Below the pieces are notes generated by a model. That model ran no database searches and was not told the DNA's origin. It saw only the letters and a list, made by a program, of their open reading frames with translations. Of a DNA stretch of 64,000 bases, positions 42,958 through 52,500 are shown piece after piece. This stretch comes from Aquisphaera insulae (GTDB lineage: Bacteria > Planctomycetota > Planctomycetia > Isosphaerales > Isosphaeraceae), in contig NZ_JAALJH010000029.1 of NCBI RefSeq assembly GCF_011064615.1, forward strand, positions 31,364-95,363, in the 5' to 3' direction. Numbering within the stretch: the stretch's first letter is position 1; each line of letters begins with the position of its first letter. The position numbers and the translations under genes were made by a program.

Positions 42958-43953
42958 TCAGCGATTGCGCACGGCGTGCTTTCGGCTCGCCCTTGGCGTC
43001 GAAGTCAGGCTTGCGTCGTCGCCGGGGATGCACCCGGCCGGATGATAGCAGGGCCAGAGGAGATGGGCGGCGGCCTGGTCCGGGCTGGCGGCGATGTGCC
43101 CCTCCAGGTTCTTCAGGTAGTCCGCCAGGGCGTCGTCTTCCTCTCCGTGCCGGACCCGGCCGATCTCGTCCAGGTCCAGCCGGTAGCGGCCGCCGGGGAG
43201 GTGCTTGCAGAAGACGTGGAAGACCGGGACGTCCAGGAGCGAGGCGAGGTCGGTCCAGATCGACAGGAGGCGATGCTTGCGGCCGAGGATCCGGCCGGCC
43301 CGGGTGTTGGCCCCCTCCCACGGGATGTCTCCGCAGAGGTAGACCATCCGGCCCTCGCGGAGCGCCCTGCGGGCGCGGAGCAGGATGGTCACCGCGGCGT
43401 CCGGCTTCAGCCCGCGGCGGAGGAAGAGGTCGTCCTCGGCCCCCGGCCGCTGGAGGTCGTCGAAGTAGCGGCCGAGCGTCGGCGAGACGTGCGGCGGCCG
43501 TTGCACCAGGGCGCGGACGGGGAGCCCGGCGCGGAAGATCCAGTGCAGGCCCGCGATGTGGGCCCCGAAGTGGCTGCCGACCAGGAGCACGCCACGGCCC
43601 CGGTCCCCGGCGCGTCGGAGGGCATCGAGCCCATGGACCTCGAATCGGCCCAGGGCCTCCTCGTCGGAGCGGGTCTCGAGCAGGTAGTCGCGGGCCAGGA
43701 ACCGGCAGGCTCCCGCCGCCAGGGCCTGCCACTCCTCGTCCGGATTCCGGTCGCCGAGGTCGAGCGCCTCGCTCGCCTCCGCGATCGCCGCGCGGAGCGC
43801 GGCGCGACGCGGGGGCCAGAGCCGGGCGTGGGCCCTGCCGAGCGCACCGAGCGCCGCGTCGGCCCGCCTTGGGCCGAGCAGCCGGAGCGCCGGCAGGAGC
43901 AGCTCGTAGAACGCGAACTTCCAGTGGAAGAGGGATCGCAGGGCCGTGCTCAA
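42958..43953 (-). CDS. LpxL/HtrB-like lipid acyltransferase
   Basis: The start is a TTG at 43953 overlapping the ligase stop (TTGA), giving 331 residues. An ATG start would need a much longer frame that shadows the ligase. The family shape is visible: an N-terminal hydrophobic stretch (FAFYELLLPALRLLG), then GVLLVGSHFGAHIAGLHW, a motif LVQRPP, and VYLCGDIPWEGAN with RTK-like basic residues after it. The usual HX4(D/E) catalytic motif reads HFGAHI, so the acidic residue is missing. It may transfer acyl groups to a non-lipid-A acceptor or be non-catalytic. Last gene of the operon. Confidence 0.8.
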   Translation of the reverse strand: MSTALRSLFHWKFAFYELLLPALRLLGPRRADAALGALGRAHARLWPPRRAALRAAIAEASEALDLGDRNPDEEWQALAAGACRFLARDYLLETRSDEEALGRFEVHGLDALRRAGDRGRGVLLVGSHFGAHIAGLHWIFRAGLPVRALVQRPPHVSPTLGRYFDDLQRPGAEDDLFLRRGLKPDAAVTILLRARRALREGRMVYLCGDIPWEGANTRAGRILGRKHRLLSIWTDLASLLDVPVFHVFCKHLPGGRYRLDLDEIGRVRHGEEDDALADYLKNLEGHIAASPDQAAAHLLWPCYHPAGCIPGDDASLTSTPRASRKHAVRNR

Positions 43954-45551
43954 CGCGCCGCTCCTTCTCCCTCGGCGAGGGTCTTCAGCCGCTGGTAATC
44001 CACCTTGTCCGTGGAGGTCGCCGGCAGGCTGCTCAGGAAGGTGATCGAGTCCGGGACCATGTAATGCGGCAGGTAGGTGGTGCAGTGCCGCTTCATGGCG
44101 ATGATCGACTTCTTCGCCGCCGGCTTGAGCGCGACGAACGCGGCGATGGAGAGCCCGGCGTCGTCGGCCTTCGCGACGACCGCGGCGCGGTCCACGCCGT
44201 CGTGGCGGTAGAGGGCGGACTCGATCTCTCCGAGCTCGATCCGATACCCTCGCTTCTTCACCATCCGGTCGCGGCGGCCGTGGAACCGGAAGCAGCCGGT
44301 GCCGTCGTCGATGACGAGGTCCCCGGTGCGATACCATCGCCCCCCCGCGGCGTCCTCGAAGAACGCGAGCGCCGTGAGGTCCGGCCGGCCGAAATAGCCG
44401 CGCATCACGCCGGGGCCGGCGATGACGAGCTCGCCGAGCGTCCCGGCCGGGAGGTCGCGCCCCTCCTCGTCCACCACCCGGGCGGAGAGCGGCGGGCAGA
44501 CGGTGCCGATCGGGTAGGGCTCGTCGCGGTCGTCCGGGATGGTCGCGGGGATGGCCAGGGCCGTGCAGACGTTGGTCTCGGTCGGCCCGTAGAGGTTCCA
44601 GAGATTCGCCGCCGGCCAGAGCCGCCGGAGCTTGCGGAGCGGCGCGATCGGGAAGACCTCGCCCGCGAAGAGCACCAGCCTCGGCGGCGTCCGCCCCGGC
44701 CGGTCGAGCCCGCCGTGCTCGGTCAGGAGGGCCAGGATCGACGGCGCCGAGTACCAGACGGAGATCCGCCGGGCGTCGATCTTCTCGCCCAGCAGGGCCG
44801 GCTCGCGGGCCTCGGACTCGCCGATCAGGACGAGCGTCGCCGCGTTCGCGCAGCAGACGAAGAGGTCGAAGATCGACAGGTCGAAATGGAAGGGGGCGTG
44901 CGAGGAGAACCGGTCGTCGTCGCCCCAGGGGCCGAGCGTGCCGAGGCACCAATCGACGAAGGTGAAGGCGTTCCGGTGCGAGAGCATGACCCCCTTCGGG
45001 ACGCCCGTGGATCCGGACGTGAAGAGGATGTAGGCGAGGTCGTCGGCGTCCCGCTCCGGGGGCAGGGGGGCGGTGGCGTCGTCCGCCATGACGTCGGCCC
45101 ACGAGGCGTCGCCGGCCGCCGCGGCCGTCGCGCCGGGGGGGCCGTCCGCGTCGCCGACCAGGATCAGCCGGGGCAGGGGCCCGGGCGCGGTCCAGGCCTG
45201 GCGGAGGGACTCGGCCAGGGCGGCCGCCACCACGACCGCCTTGACCCCGGCCGCGGCGAAGATGGCCGCGGCGCGGGCCGCCGGGCCCGTCGGGTCCACC
45301 GGCACGTAGGCGGCGCCGGAGCGGAGCACGCCGTGGATGGCCGTCACGGCCTCCAGCCCCTTCGGGACCCAGAGGCCGACGCGGTCGCCCCGGCCGGCCC
45401 CCCAGCGGGCCAGCCGCGCCGCCAGCCGGTCCGCCCCTCGCAGCAGGCCCGCGTACGTCAGCACGCCGTCGCGCTCGTCCTCGACGGCCCGGTGGTCGGG
45501 CCGCCTCGCCGCGGCGGCCTCCAGGAGCTGGCTGAGATGGCTGTGGATCAT
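43950..45551 (-). CDS. AMP-forming ligase / amino-acid adenylation domain protein (DltA-like)
   Basis: The start chosen is the ATG at 45551 (MIHSHLSQLLEAAAARRPDH), giving 533 residues. An ATG at 45623 overlaps the previous stop (ATGA) and is the alternative. Adenylation core motifs are complete: AYILFTSGSTGVPKGVMLSH, NLYGPTETNVC, YRTGDLV, GRRDRMVKKRGYRIELGEIE, and a C-terminal catalytic Lys in TSTDKVDYQRL. There is no carrier domain. Such enzymes activate an amino or fatty acid and load a carrier protein. With an MBOAT and an SGNH gene beside it, a DltA-like role is the best guess; substrate unknown. Confidence 0.88.
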   Translation of the reverse strand: MIHSHLSQLLEAAAARRPDHRAVEDERDGVLTYAGLLRGADRLAARLARWGAGRGDRVGLWVPKGLEAVTAIHGVLRSGAAYVPVDPTGPAARAAAIFAAAGVKAVVVAAALAESLRQAWTAPGPLPRLILVGDADGPPGATAAAAGDASWADVMADDATAPLPPERDADDLAYILFTSGSTGVPKGVMLSHRNAFTFVDWCLGTLGPWGDDDRFSSHAPFHFDLSIFDLFVCCANAATLVLIGESEAREPALLGEKIDARRISVWYSAPSILALLTEHGGLDRPGRTPPRLVLFAGEVFPIAPLRKLRRLWPAANLWNLYGPTETNVCTALAIPATIPDDRDEPYPIGTVCPPLSARVVDEEGRDLPAGTLGELVIAGPGVMRGYFGRPDLTALAFFEDAAGGRWYRTGDLVIDDGTGCFRFHGRRDRMVKKRGYRIELGEIESALYRHDGVDRAAVVAKADDAGLSIAAFVALKPAAKKSIIAMKRHCTTYLPHYMVPDSITFLSSLPATSTDKVDYQRLKTLAEGEGAAR

Positions 45552-45619
45552 GTTCGTCGCACCCTGCGCGTCCGGCTCGGTCCCCGGAGCCGGGGAGGAC
45601 GGCGGCCAGTAAGGAAATA

Positions 45620-46861
45620 TCATTCGTTCACGACATCATCGGTAGCGGCGCCCCCCGCCGGCCGTTGGCCGGCGGCGGGGAAGAGCAGGCGGTAGCGATC
45701 GGGGTCGCCGGCCAGCGAGCGGGCCAGGGCCAGGAAGAGCCGGCGATGTCCCAGGGCGTTGGGGTGGTCGTCCCAGGCGGCGATCTCCAGGCTCGCCGGG
45801 TCGTAGCGGTCGAAGCTGGCGGTGAGGTCGTAGGCCGGCAGCGCGTGGTGGGCGGCCAGGGCCTTGAGCCGGGCCACCGGCTCGGCCCGCGCCGACGGCG
45901 CGTCCGCCTTGCCGACCCGCGGGACGATCACCACCAGGAGCGGCACGCCGGCGCCGCGGCACTCCGCCGCCAGCCGCTCCAGGGTCCGGTCGTAGAGGTC
46001 CCAGTACCGCGGCTGGACCTTGGCCTTGATCGCGTCCTTGTAAATCAGCCGGTCCCCCTCGACGGCCAGCTCGTCGGGGGTGACGCCCGCCTCGTCGAGC
46101 GTCTGGCGGACGAAGTCATACGTCAGGTCGGACCGGGTCCGCAGGGCGTCGCAGAGGTGGATCTCCATCAGCCGCAGGTCGAGCATCGTCGCGGAGTAGA
46201 TCACCAGGTCCGGCTTGAACGCCATGGCCTTGCGCCGGAGCGACTCGAGCCTCTGGAGCGGGCTGTAGGCCGCCACGGCGAAGTTGAGCACCTCGAACTG
46301 ACGCCCCGGCGCCAGGTTGTGCAGCCGGTTGTGGTTGTTCAGCCAGCGTTCCAGCCGGTGGCTGTAGGTCTCCTGGAAGGTCACGCCCCAGCCCATGTCC
46401 ATCGAGGCCCCGAGGACGGCGATCCGGAACGTGCCGGGCGGCTTCTCGAGGGCGACCTCCGGGCTGTGCATGCCGTGGGAGTTGGTGGCGAACGGCTGGC
46501 CGAAGAGGATCCGCCGGATGTCCGGCAGGAGCTCGAACTGGAGGAAGTCCCCCCGGAGCACCCGGGAGACGTTGGCGTCGCTGAATCGGACCCAGCCGCT
46601 GGGCTTGCCCATCAGGAGCAGCGCCAGCTCGCCGCGGGCCCCCTCCGGCGCGTCGCCGCCGCCGATCAGGCCCTCGTAGTAGCCCGCCGCGTGGACCTCG
46701 CGCTCGGCGCGGTTCAGCTCCGGCGACTTCGCCGAATCGACGGCGGCGCGGAGCCGGGTCCAGGCCGGCGGGAGCGGGATCAGGGCCAGCGCCAGCAGGG
46801 CCAGCCCCTGGAGGAAGGTCAGCCGGATGGTCCAGATCGAGACGGGCCGGATGGTCGCCAT
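45620..46861 (-). CDS. membrane-anchored SGNH/GDSL hydrolase-like protein (DltD-like position)
   Basis: The 413-residue protein has an N-terminal membrane helix (LTFLQGLALLALALIPLPPA) and an SGNH fold outside. The nucleophile Ser lies in RIAVLGASMDMGWG (block I), the Asn in EVLNFAVAAYSPL (block II), and the Asp/His pair in DDHPNALGHRR near residue 370 (block V). Extracytoplasmic SGNH proteins next to MBOAT genes usually act in O-acylation of surface polymers, as DltD, AlgX and PatB do. The gene is 21 nt after the MBOAT gene. Confidence 0.88.
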   Translation of the reverse strand: MATIRPVSIWTIRLTFLQGLALLALALIPLPPAWTRLRAAVDSAKSPELNRAEREVHAAGYYEGLIGGGDAPEGARGELALLLMGKPSGWVRFSDANVSRVLRGDFLQFELLPDIRRILFGQPFATNSHGMHSPEVALEKPPGTFRIAVLGASMDMGWGVTFQETYSHRLERWLNNHNRLHNLAPGRQFEVLNFAVAAYSPLQRLESLRRKAMAFKPDLVIYSATMLDLRLMEIHLCDALRTRSDLTYDFVRQTLDEAGVTPDELAVEGDRLIYKDAIKAKVQPRYWDLYDRTLERLAAECRGAGVPLLVVIVPRVGKADAPSARAEPVARLKALAAHHALPAYDLTASFDRYDPASLEIAAWDDHPNALGHRRLFLALARSLAGDPDRYRLLFPAAGQRPAGGAATDDVVNE

Positions 46862-46882
46862 CGCGAGAGCCTCCTAGACAGG

Positions 46883-48304
46883 TCAGGCGCCGAGGAGCCC
46901 ACGTCGCATCATGACCAGCCAGGCCGGCAGCGAGGGGCTGTACCAGAGCGACCAGAGCAGGGCGAGCGTCACCAGGGTCCCGGCCGTCTTCAGGCCCCGG
47001 ATCGCCGCGTGCAGGAGCCGGACGCCGGCGGCGTCCTCCGCGGCGTCCTTGCGGGCGGACGCCCGGCCCCGGGCCGGCCCGCGCCGGGCGTCGAGCTGGA
47101 CGTTGATCACCACCAGGACCCCGAGGATCCCCCAGAACAGGGCGTCCTGCACCGAGAAGCCCCAGCTCCCACGGAGCCAGAACGACTGGTAGGCGTGGAG
47201 GATCCAGGTCGTCAGGAAGACGACCACGGTCGCGACCGCCAGGGCCGCCGGCTGGGGCCACCGCTTGAGCCGGAAGACGACCGGGTTGAAGAAGACCCGG
47301 ACCATGAAGTCCTTCCAGTAGATGTTGACCCGCCGCCAGTAGTCGGTGAATCCCGCCGCCAGCAGGTAGTGGTGGTGCGTCTCCGGGAGCTGGTAGCCGA
47401 AGAGGTGGAGCGCGCCGCAGGCCACGTGGAACTGGCCCGAGACCCGCAGGTAGAGCAGGTAGTTGCAGGCCAGGTATCCCGCCAGGCTCAGCGGGCCGGA
47501 AACGTCCCCCGGCGGGATCAGGTAGTCGTGGTAGATCAGCCGATAGCAGAGGAGGTGGACCATCCCCCGGTACATCATCATCAGCCCGCGGAGCTGGGTC
47601 GCGTGCACGTCGGCCGCGAAGTAGCCCCGCTGGAGCGTCCGGTAGTCGACCACCGGGAAATGCAGGAAGCAGTAATTCGGCAGCAGGAAGAAATAGCCGA
47701 GCGTGTCGGCCAGGCCCTCGGGCTTCTTCGCGTGCTTCAGCTCATACATGTAGATGATGAGCCGAAACATGAGCATGGTCCCCGCGATCGGCCAGGCCGT
47801 GGCCGGGATGAACGCGAGCATCCCCTGCGCCTTGGCGACGGCCATCCCCAGCGCCATGACCGCGACGATCGCGGCGCGGGCCCCCCAGCGGATCGGCAGG
47901 TAGCAGACGCCGATCAGGGAGGCGGAGATCCCCACCACGGCCGTCGCGGGCGCCGTGCCCAGCACCCAGTAGAGCCCGCCGATCGAGGCCGCGATGAAGA
48001 GCCGCTTCTTCCACCGGTAGGGGGCCAGGTAGTGGACCGGCAGGGCGGCCGTCGCCAGGGTCATCAGGGCGAGGAACGCCCGGCCCTCGATCTCGTAATA
48101 ATGGAAGTTCGCCAGCAGGAGCCCGAGCAGGGCCATCGACCGGAGGAAGGGGAACAGCCTCCGCCGGCAGGCCTCGGGCTCTCCCGCGTAGAGGCCGCGA
48201 CGATCGGCGGCCTCGGCCTCGGCCCCGCCGCTCGGGCCGGGCGCGACGAACCGCTCGTGGAGCGGTCGCCTCGCCGAGGCAGGACGTCGGATTTCTGTCC
48301 CCAT
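46883..48304 (-). CDS. MBOAT family membrane O-acyltransferase
   Basis: The ATG at 48304 (MGTEIRRPASARR) has aggaaagg about 10 nt upstream, giving 473 residues. About ten hydrophobic segments fill the length. The MBOAT signature region is FTDYWRRVNIYWKDFMVRVF, with the expected catalytic His in FLTTWILHAYQSFW near residue 380. The N-terminal 50 residues are cytoplasmic and Arg/Ala-rich. The enzyme should move an acyl group across the membrane to an extracytoplasmic acceptor, with the SGNH protein as partner. It is the first gene of the operon, behind a long leader. Confidence 0.9.
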   Translation of the reverse strand: MGTEIRRPASARRPLHERFVAPGPSGGAEAEAADRRGLYAGEPEACRRRLFPFLRSMALLGLLLANFHYYEIEGRAFLALMTLATAALPVHYLAPYRWKKRLFIAASIGGLYWVLGTAPATAVVGISASLIGVCYLPIRWGARAAIVAVMALGMAVAKAQGMLAFIPATAWPIAGTMLMFRLIIYMYELKHAKKPEGLADTLGYFFLLPNYCFLHFPVVDYRTLQRGYFAADVHATQLRGLMMMYRGMVHLLCYRLIYHDYLIPPGDVSGPLSLAGYLACNYLLYLRVSGQFHVACGALHLFGYQLPETHHHYLLAAGFTDYWRRVNIYWKDFMVRVFFNPVVFRLKRWPQPAALAVATVVVFLTTWILHAYQSFWLRGSWGFSVQDALFWGILGVLVVINVQLDARRGPARGRASARKDAAEDAAGVRLLHAAIRGLKTAGTLVTLALLWSLWYSPSLPAWLVMMRRGLLGA

Positions 48305-48722
48305 GGGCCGGCCCTTTCCTGGTCGATCTGCACCGCGAGTCCCGATCGATCGGCGGACCGGGCGAGCCCATGGCCCGGCGCAGGATCGAATCGCGATGAT
48401 GGCGCCAGGGGCGACGGAGGAGCCGGGGGTCGTCTCGCCCATCGGGCGGAAAGTGCGGGGACCGGCCCGTCCCTGAACCGGTCTGTCCCCCGCCGCGGCC
48501 GCGTCATCCCTGATACGCCTGAAAGTCCCTTGTCTCGTCCTGAATCCGCGAGCGGAATGGCCCGGCCTCGCACGCGGCGAGTCCCGGGCCGGGGGCGATT
48601 GCCCCGGGTGCGGAAGGATGAGCCCGCGGCCGATTCGCCGGGGCCAGTCTCCTCACCTCGCCGGGGGGTCGCGGATCGCTCCGATGCCGCCTCCCCGGGC
48701 CTCTTCCCCCGCATCGGGGCCG

Positions 48723-48751
48723 ATTTAACTCCTTATCCCCGCCCCTGTCAA
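48723..48751 (-). promoter_or_regulatory. near-consensus sigma-70 promoter for the MBOAT-SGNH-ligase operon
   Basis: On the minus strand a perfect TTGACA (48751-48746) is followed after exactly 17 bp by TTAAAT (48728-48723), a 4-of-6 match to the -10. It lies in an AT-richer pocket. Transcription would start near 48716, about 410 nt upstream of the MBOAT ATG. Confidence 0.6.
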
Positions 48752-48861
48752 CCCGACTGCCCCGCCGTTCGCGGGGAACATCTCCGAAATCCTTCGGGGA
48801 CATCCGGGTGTGCCTCGTCGCGGGGGTGATTCCCGGCCCCGTGAGGCGGTCGCGAGCTTCC

Positions 48862-48890
48862 TCGACGCCCTCGCCGCCTTCTGCTAGGAT
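48862..48890 (+). promoter_or_regulatory. candidate extended -10 promoter for the TIGR03067-like gene
   Basis: TCGACG (48862-48867), a 17-bp spacer, then TAGGAT (48885-48890) preceded by an extended TGC. The ATG is about 70 nt downstream. The hexamers are only partial matches. Confidence 0.35.
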
Positions 48891-48962
48891 GACACCTCGC
48901 CGCCTTCACCCCTTTCCGTCAGGTCGGCTCGACGGCCCCGGTCCTCTTCAGGGATGTACGCC

Positions 48963-49412
48963 ATGATCTCTCGCCCCGGCGCGACGCTTGCTGGAATCCT
49001 CACCTTCGTGGGCCTCTCGCTCATCGCCGCGGCGGACGAGCCGAAGCAGGCGCCGGTGCTGAAGATCGAGGGCGACCTGAAGGCGATGCAGGGGGAGTGG
49101 ATCACGACCGACGAGAAGACCGGGGGCGAGAGCGTCTGGAAGTTCGACGGCGAGCACGTCACCCTCAAGACCCCGACCCGGTCGTACGACATGCGGATCA
49201 AGGTCGACTCCGAGGCGAAGCCGGAGAAGCGGATCGACTTCGACGTCTCCGACACCTCGCCGAACGCCAAGGGCTACAAGGCGCAGGGGATCTACAAGTT
49301 CGACGAGGGGACGCTCAAGATCTGCTTCAGCGACGGCGAGGCCGGGCGGCCGAAGGAATTCAAGACGGACTTCGGCAAGTCGTTCGCGTTCGACCTCAAG
49401 CGGAAGAAGTAG
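48963..49412 (+). CDS. TIGR03067-like planctomycete exported protein
   Basis: The ATG at 48963 has caggg 9 nt upstream; an ATG at 48954 adds three residues but touches that site. The 149-residue product has a Sec signal (TLAGILTFVGLSLIAAADEP). The body matches the TIGR03067 pattern common in planctomycetes: LKAMQGEWITTDEKTGGESV, then RIKVDSEAKPEKRIDF and GIYKFDEGTLKICFSDGEAG, ending in a PKEFKTDFGKSFAFDL strand. It is probably a small lipocalin-like beta-barrel in the periplasm. Function unknown. Confidence 0.85.
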   Translation: MISRPGATLAGILTFVGLSLIAAADEPKQAPVLKIEGDLKAMQGEWITTDEKTGGESVWKFDGEHVTLKTPTRSYDMRIKVDSEAKPEKRIDFDVSDTSPNAKGYKAQGIYKFDEGTLKICFSDGEAGRPKEFKTDFGKSFAFDLKRKK

Positions 49413-49503
49413 CCGGCGAGCCCGCGACCCGGCGACCGCCCTGTGACCCACCACGACTCGCCCGGGCCCGGATGCTCGGGATCAGGATCCTCGCACGACA
49501 ACG

Positions 49504-52500
49504 ATGGCCGAGCCCGACTCGAAGAAGCTGACCGACGCCCTCAAGGGGGGCGGCCAGGCCCCCATGGTGACCCTGGTCCTGCTCCTGGCCACGACGGTCA
49601 GCGTGTTCAACCTGTCGTCGGGCAAGCCCGGGGGCTCGTCGTCCGGCTCGGCGGCCCAGACGGCCGAGGCCCCGCCGGCCGCCTCGTCCACCGCGGCACC
49701 CGCCGCGCCCGTCGCGGACGCCGACGCCCTGGAATCCCTGGAACCCCTCATCAAGTTCCTCAATCCGGAATCCACGCCGGCCTCGATGGAAGCCCTGGTG
49801 AAGGAGCTCGACGGCTACCAGGTCACGACGCTCATCGCCACGCTCTCCGATCCCAGGGACTCGCGGCTCGGCTACGACTTCGACATGGCCACGGAGGCGA
49901 TCCAGCGGGCCATCGAGTCGGAAGGCTACAGCATGGACCGCTTCCGCTACCCCTGGCTTGACACGGGCACGCCGGCACCCGCCGCGACCGTCACGACGGC
50001 CGCGCCCACGCCGGCCCCGGCCCCGGCGCCGGCCTCGACACCGGCCACCGGATCGAAGCCGGCGGCGACACCGGCACCCGCGACGGCCGCGCCGGTGGCG
50101 ATCATCCTGCCGCCGGCCGCCCCGGCGAAGGGGCCGAAGTACGAGCGGCAGCCCGGCGTCATCCTCTTCCGGATCGACCGGCCGGCCCCGGAGCCGGACA
50201 AGAAGCAGGAGCCCCAGCAGTTGCTCCTCCTGCTCCTGGTGGGCGAAACCCCCACCTGGGGCATCCAGCAGCAGGCGATGGCGACCAGCCTGGACATCGC
50301 CTGGGAGCTCGACTTCAAGCGGAACCTCAAGGACTTCGACCGCGACCCGGCCATCCGGATCCTGGCCCCGACGTTCTCCGGCTCGGCGGATTCCATGACC
50401 CGCGTCTTCCGCACCTGGGCCACCCGGCCCGGCCGCGAGTCCGCCCGGATCTGGACCTGCTCCGGCGCCGCCACGGCCGTCAACAAGGAGTCGTTCGAGC
50501 GCAACAGCCTCCCCGCGAAGGTGCTCTATTCCTCCACGGTGATCCCCGACGAGATCCTGCTCCGTTCGCTCTTCCGGTACATGGCCCACCCCTCGGGCCA
50601 CGACGACCCGACCGCCCCCCCGTTGCCGAAGGGGAGGATCGCGCTCCTGGTCGAATCGGGCTCCGGCTATGGGACCTCGATCGGGCAGGGATACGGGACC
50701 AACGGCAAGGCCGAAGCGTCGAAGCAGATCATCTCGATCCCATTCCCGTCTCAGATCGCCCAGGTCCGCGCCAACCAGGCCAACGCCGACGCGGCCACGG
50801 CCCCGAAGGGCCGCGTGAGCATCCCGTTCGACCCCCCGACCGGCCGCCAGAACGACCGCCTGCCGGCTCTCTCACCGCGGATGACGATCGCGACCGACAA
50901 CCTGATCCTGGCCAACATCCTGGCCACGATCGCCAGCGAGGACATTCGCTACCTGGGGATCGTCGCCACCGACATCCTGGACGTGATCTACCTGACCCGC
51001 CTGATCCGCGAGAACTGCCCGGACGTGCAGATCTTCCTGGTCGGCAGCGACCTGAGATACACCGACCCGCAATTCACGCTCGACTTTCGCGGCACGATCA
51101 TCGCGTCGTCCTATCCGCTGGACGCCCGGGCGCAGGTCTGGTCGTTTCCCTTCGAGGGGGCCAGCGAGCGGAGGCTCTTCGCCAACGAGTTCGACCTGGG
51201 CCGGTACAACGCCGGGTTGATGCTGCTCAACGCCGTCAAGGATCCCAATCACGAGGGCCGGCTGGTGGTGGATTCGAGCAAGGCGGAGGACCTGCTCATC
51301 TACGGTCGCCCGTTCGTCGCGACTTTCATGGACTCGGTCAATCGCCGACCGCAAGTCTGGATCAACCAGGTGGGGCAGTTCAACGTCTGGCCGCTCCAGG
51401 TCCTCTCGCTGAGCCAGTGCGACACCACACTCAGGGCGCAGGCGGAGGACCTGATCCCGGCGGTGGTGAGCCTGGATCCGGCGGCCGAGGCCAAGATCGA
51501 CCTCCGCTTCGGCTACGACTTCCCGCTCGTCTGGAAGCTCGTCTTCTGCGCGGGGACGTTCCTGGTCTATGCGATGGTGGGCCTGTTCCTCTACACGCAT
51601 ACGCGGGGCTCGCGCACGCCGCCGAGCCGGACGAGCCTCTTCGACCCGCTCCTCCAGCGACTCGACACGGCCCGCGACGACCGGCCCAGGAAGCGCGGGT
51701 TCCTGGTGGCCCTGGCCATGACCTCCGCCGCGATCCCCTACTGCCTGCTGGCCGCGCCGGTGGACGTGGCGCTGCCGCCGCGAATCGCCCCGGCCGGCGA
51801 GGGGGAGGCCCGGCTGGTCGTCGGCAAGGACATCTACGTCCTGGCCGCCGCCGGGGTGCTGACCATGCTGGGCATGCTGGCCCCGCTGACGCTCTGTGCC
51901 GGCGAGGCCCTGATCCGCCGCCAGCCCTCCGGCCCGGCGCCTGCTCCGACGCCGGCTCCGGCGGACGGCGGTCCCGCGCCCGGGGGGGCCCGTTCGGCCA
52001 GGCGGGATCGGTGGCTGACCGCGGAGGGGGCGGCGTACCGGGGCCTGACGTTCGTCGTCGCGGCCGCCGGGATCGTCTGCATCCTCTACCGGCTCTACCA
52101 GTTCCTGGTGCTCCGACCGAGCATGCCCAACGACTGGATGGCGCTGGATCGCAGCGCGCACCTGCTGGGGGGGATCTCGCCGATCGTCCCGGTCGGCTGC
52201 CTGGGGGCCGCGATCTTCTGGTGGGCGTACCTGGAGCTGAAGCGGATCTACTCGTACCCGCTGCTCCGCCGCGGGGTGGACCTGCTCTCGCTCGAGGGGG
52301 TGAAGTTCAGCCAGGATTCGCCCTGGCGGCAGATCATCCCCCGGATGAACGCGCGGTTCCGGTTCTGCGTGGACCTGCTCGAGTATCCGGTCAGCATCCT
52401 GATCTCCAAGAACCTGCCGCTGGCCGGCCTCCTGATCGCGGCCGTCGGGTCGATCCTAGGGTTCGTCTGGGGGGTCGTCTGGCCGCGGTTCATCACGACC

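Larger units (their letters stand above)
48305..48953. other. leader and divergent intergenic region
   Basis: About 650 bases lie between the MBOAT start and the TIGR03067-like gene. They hold the promoter at 48723-48751, and so a roughly 410-nt untranslated leader for the MBOAT operon, plus a weaker plus-strand promoter at 48862-48890. I find no convincing coding frame. Any RNA structure in the leader is unassigned. Confidence 0.6.
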
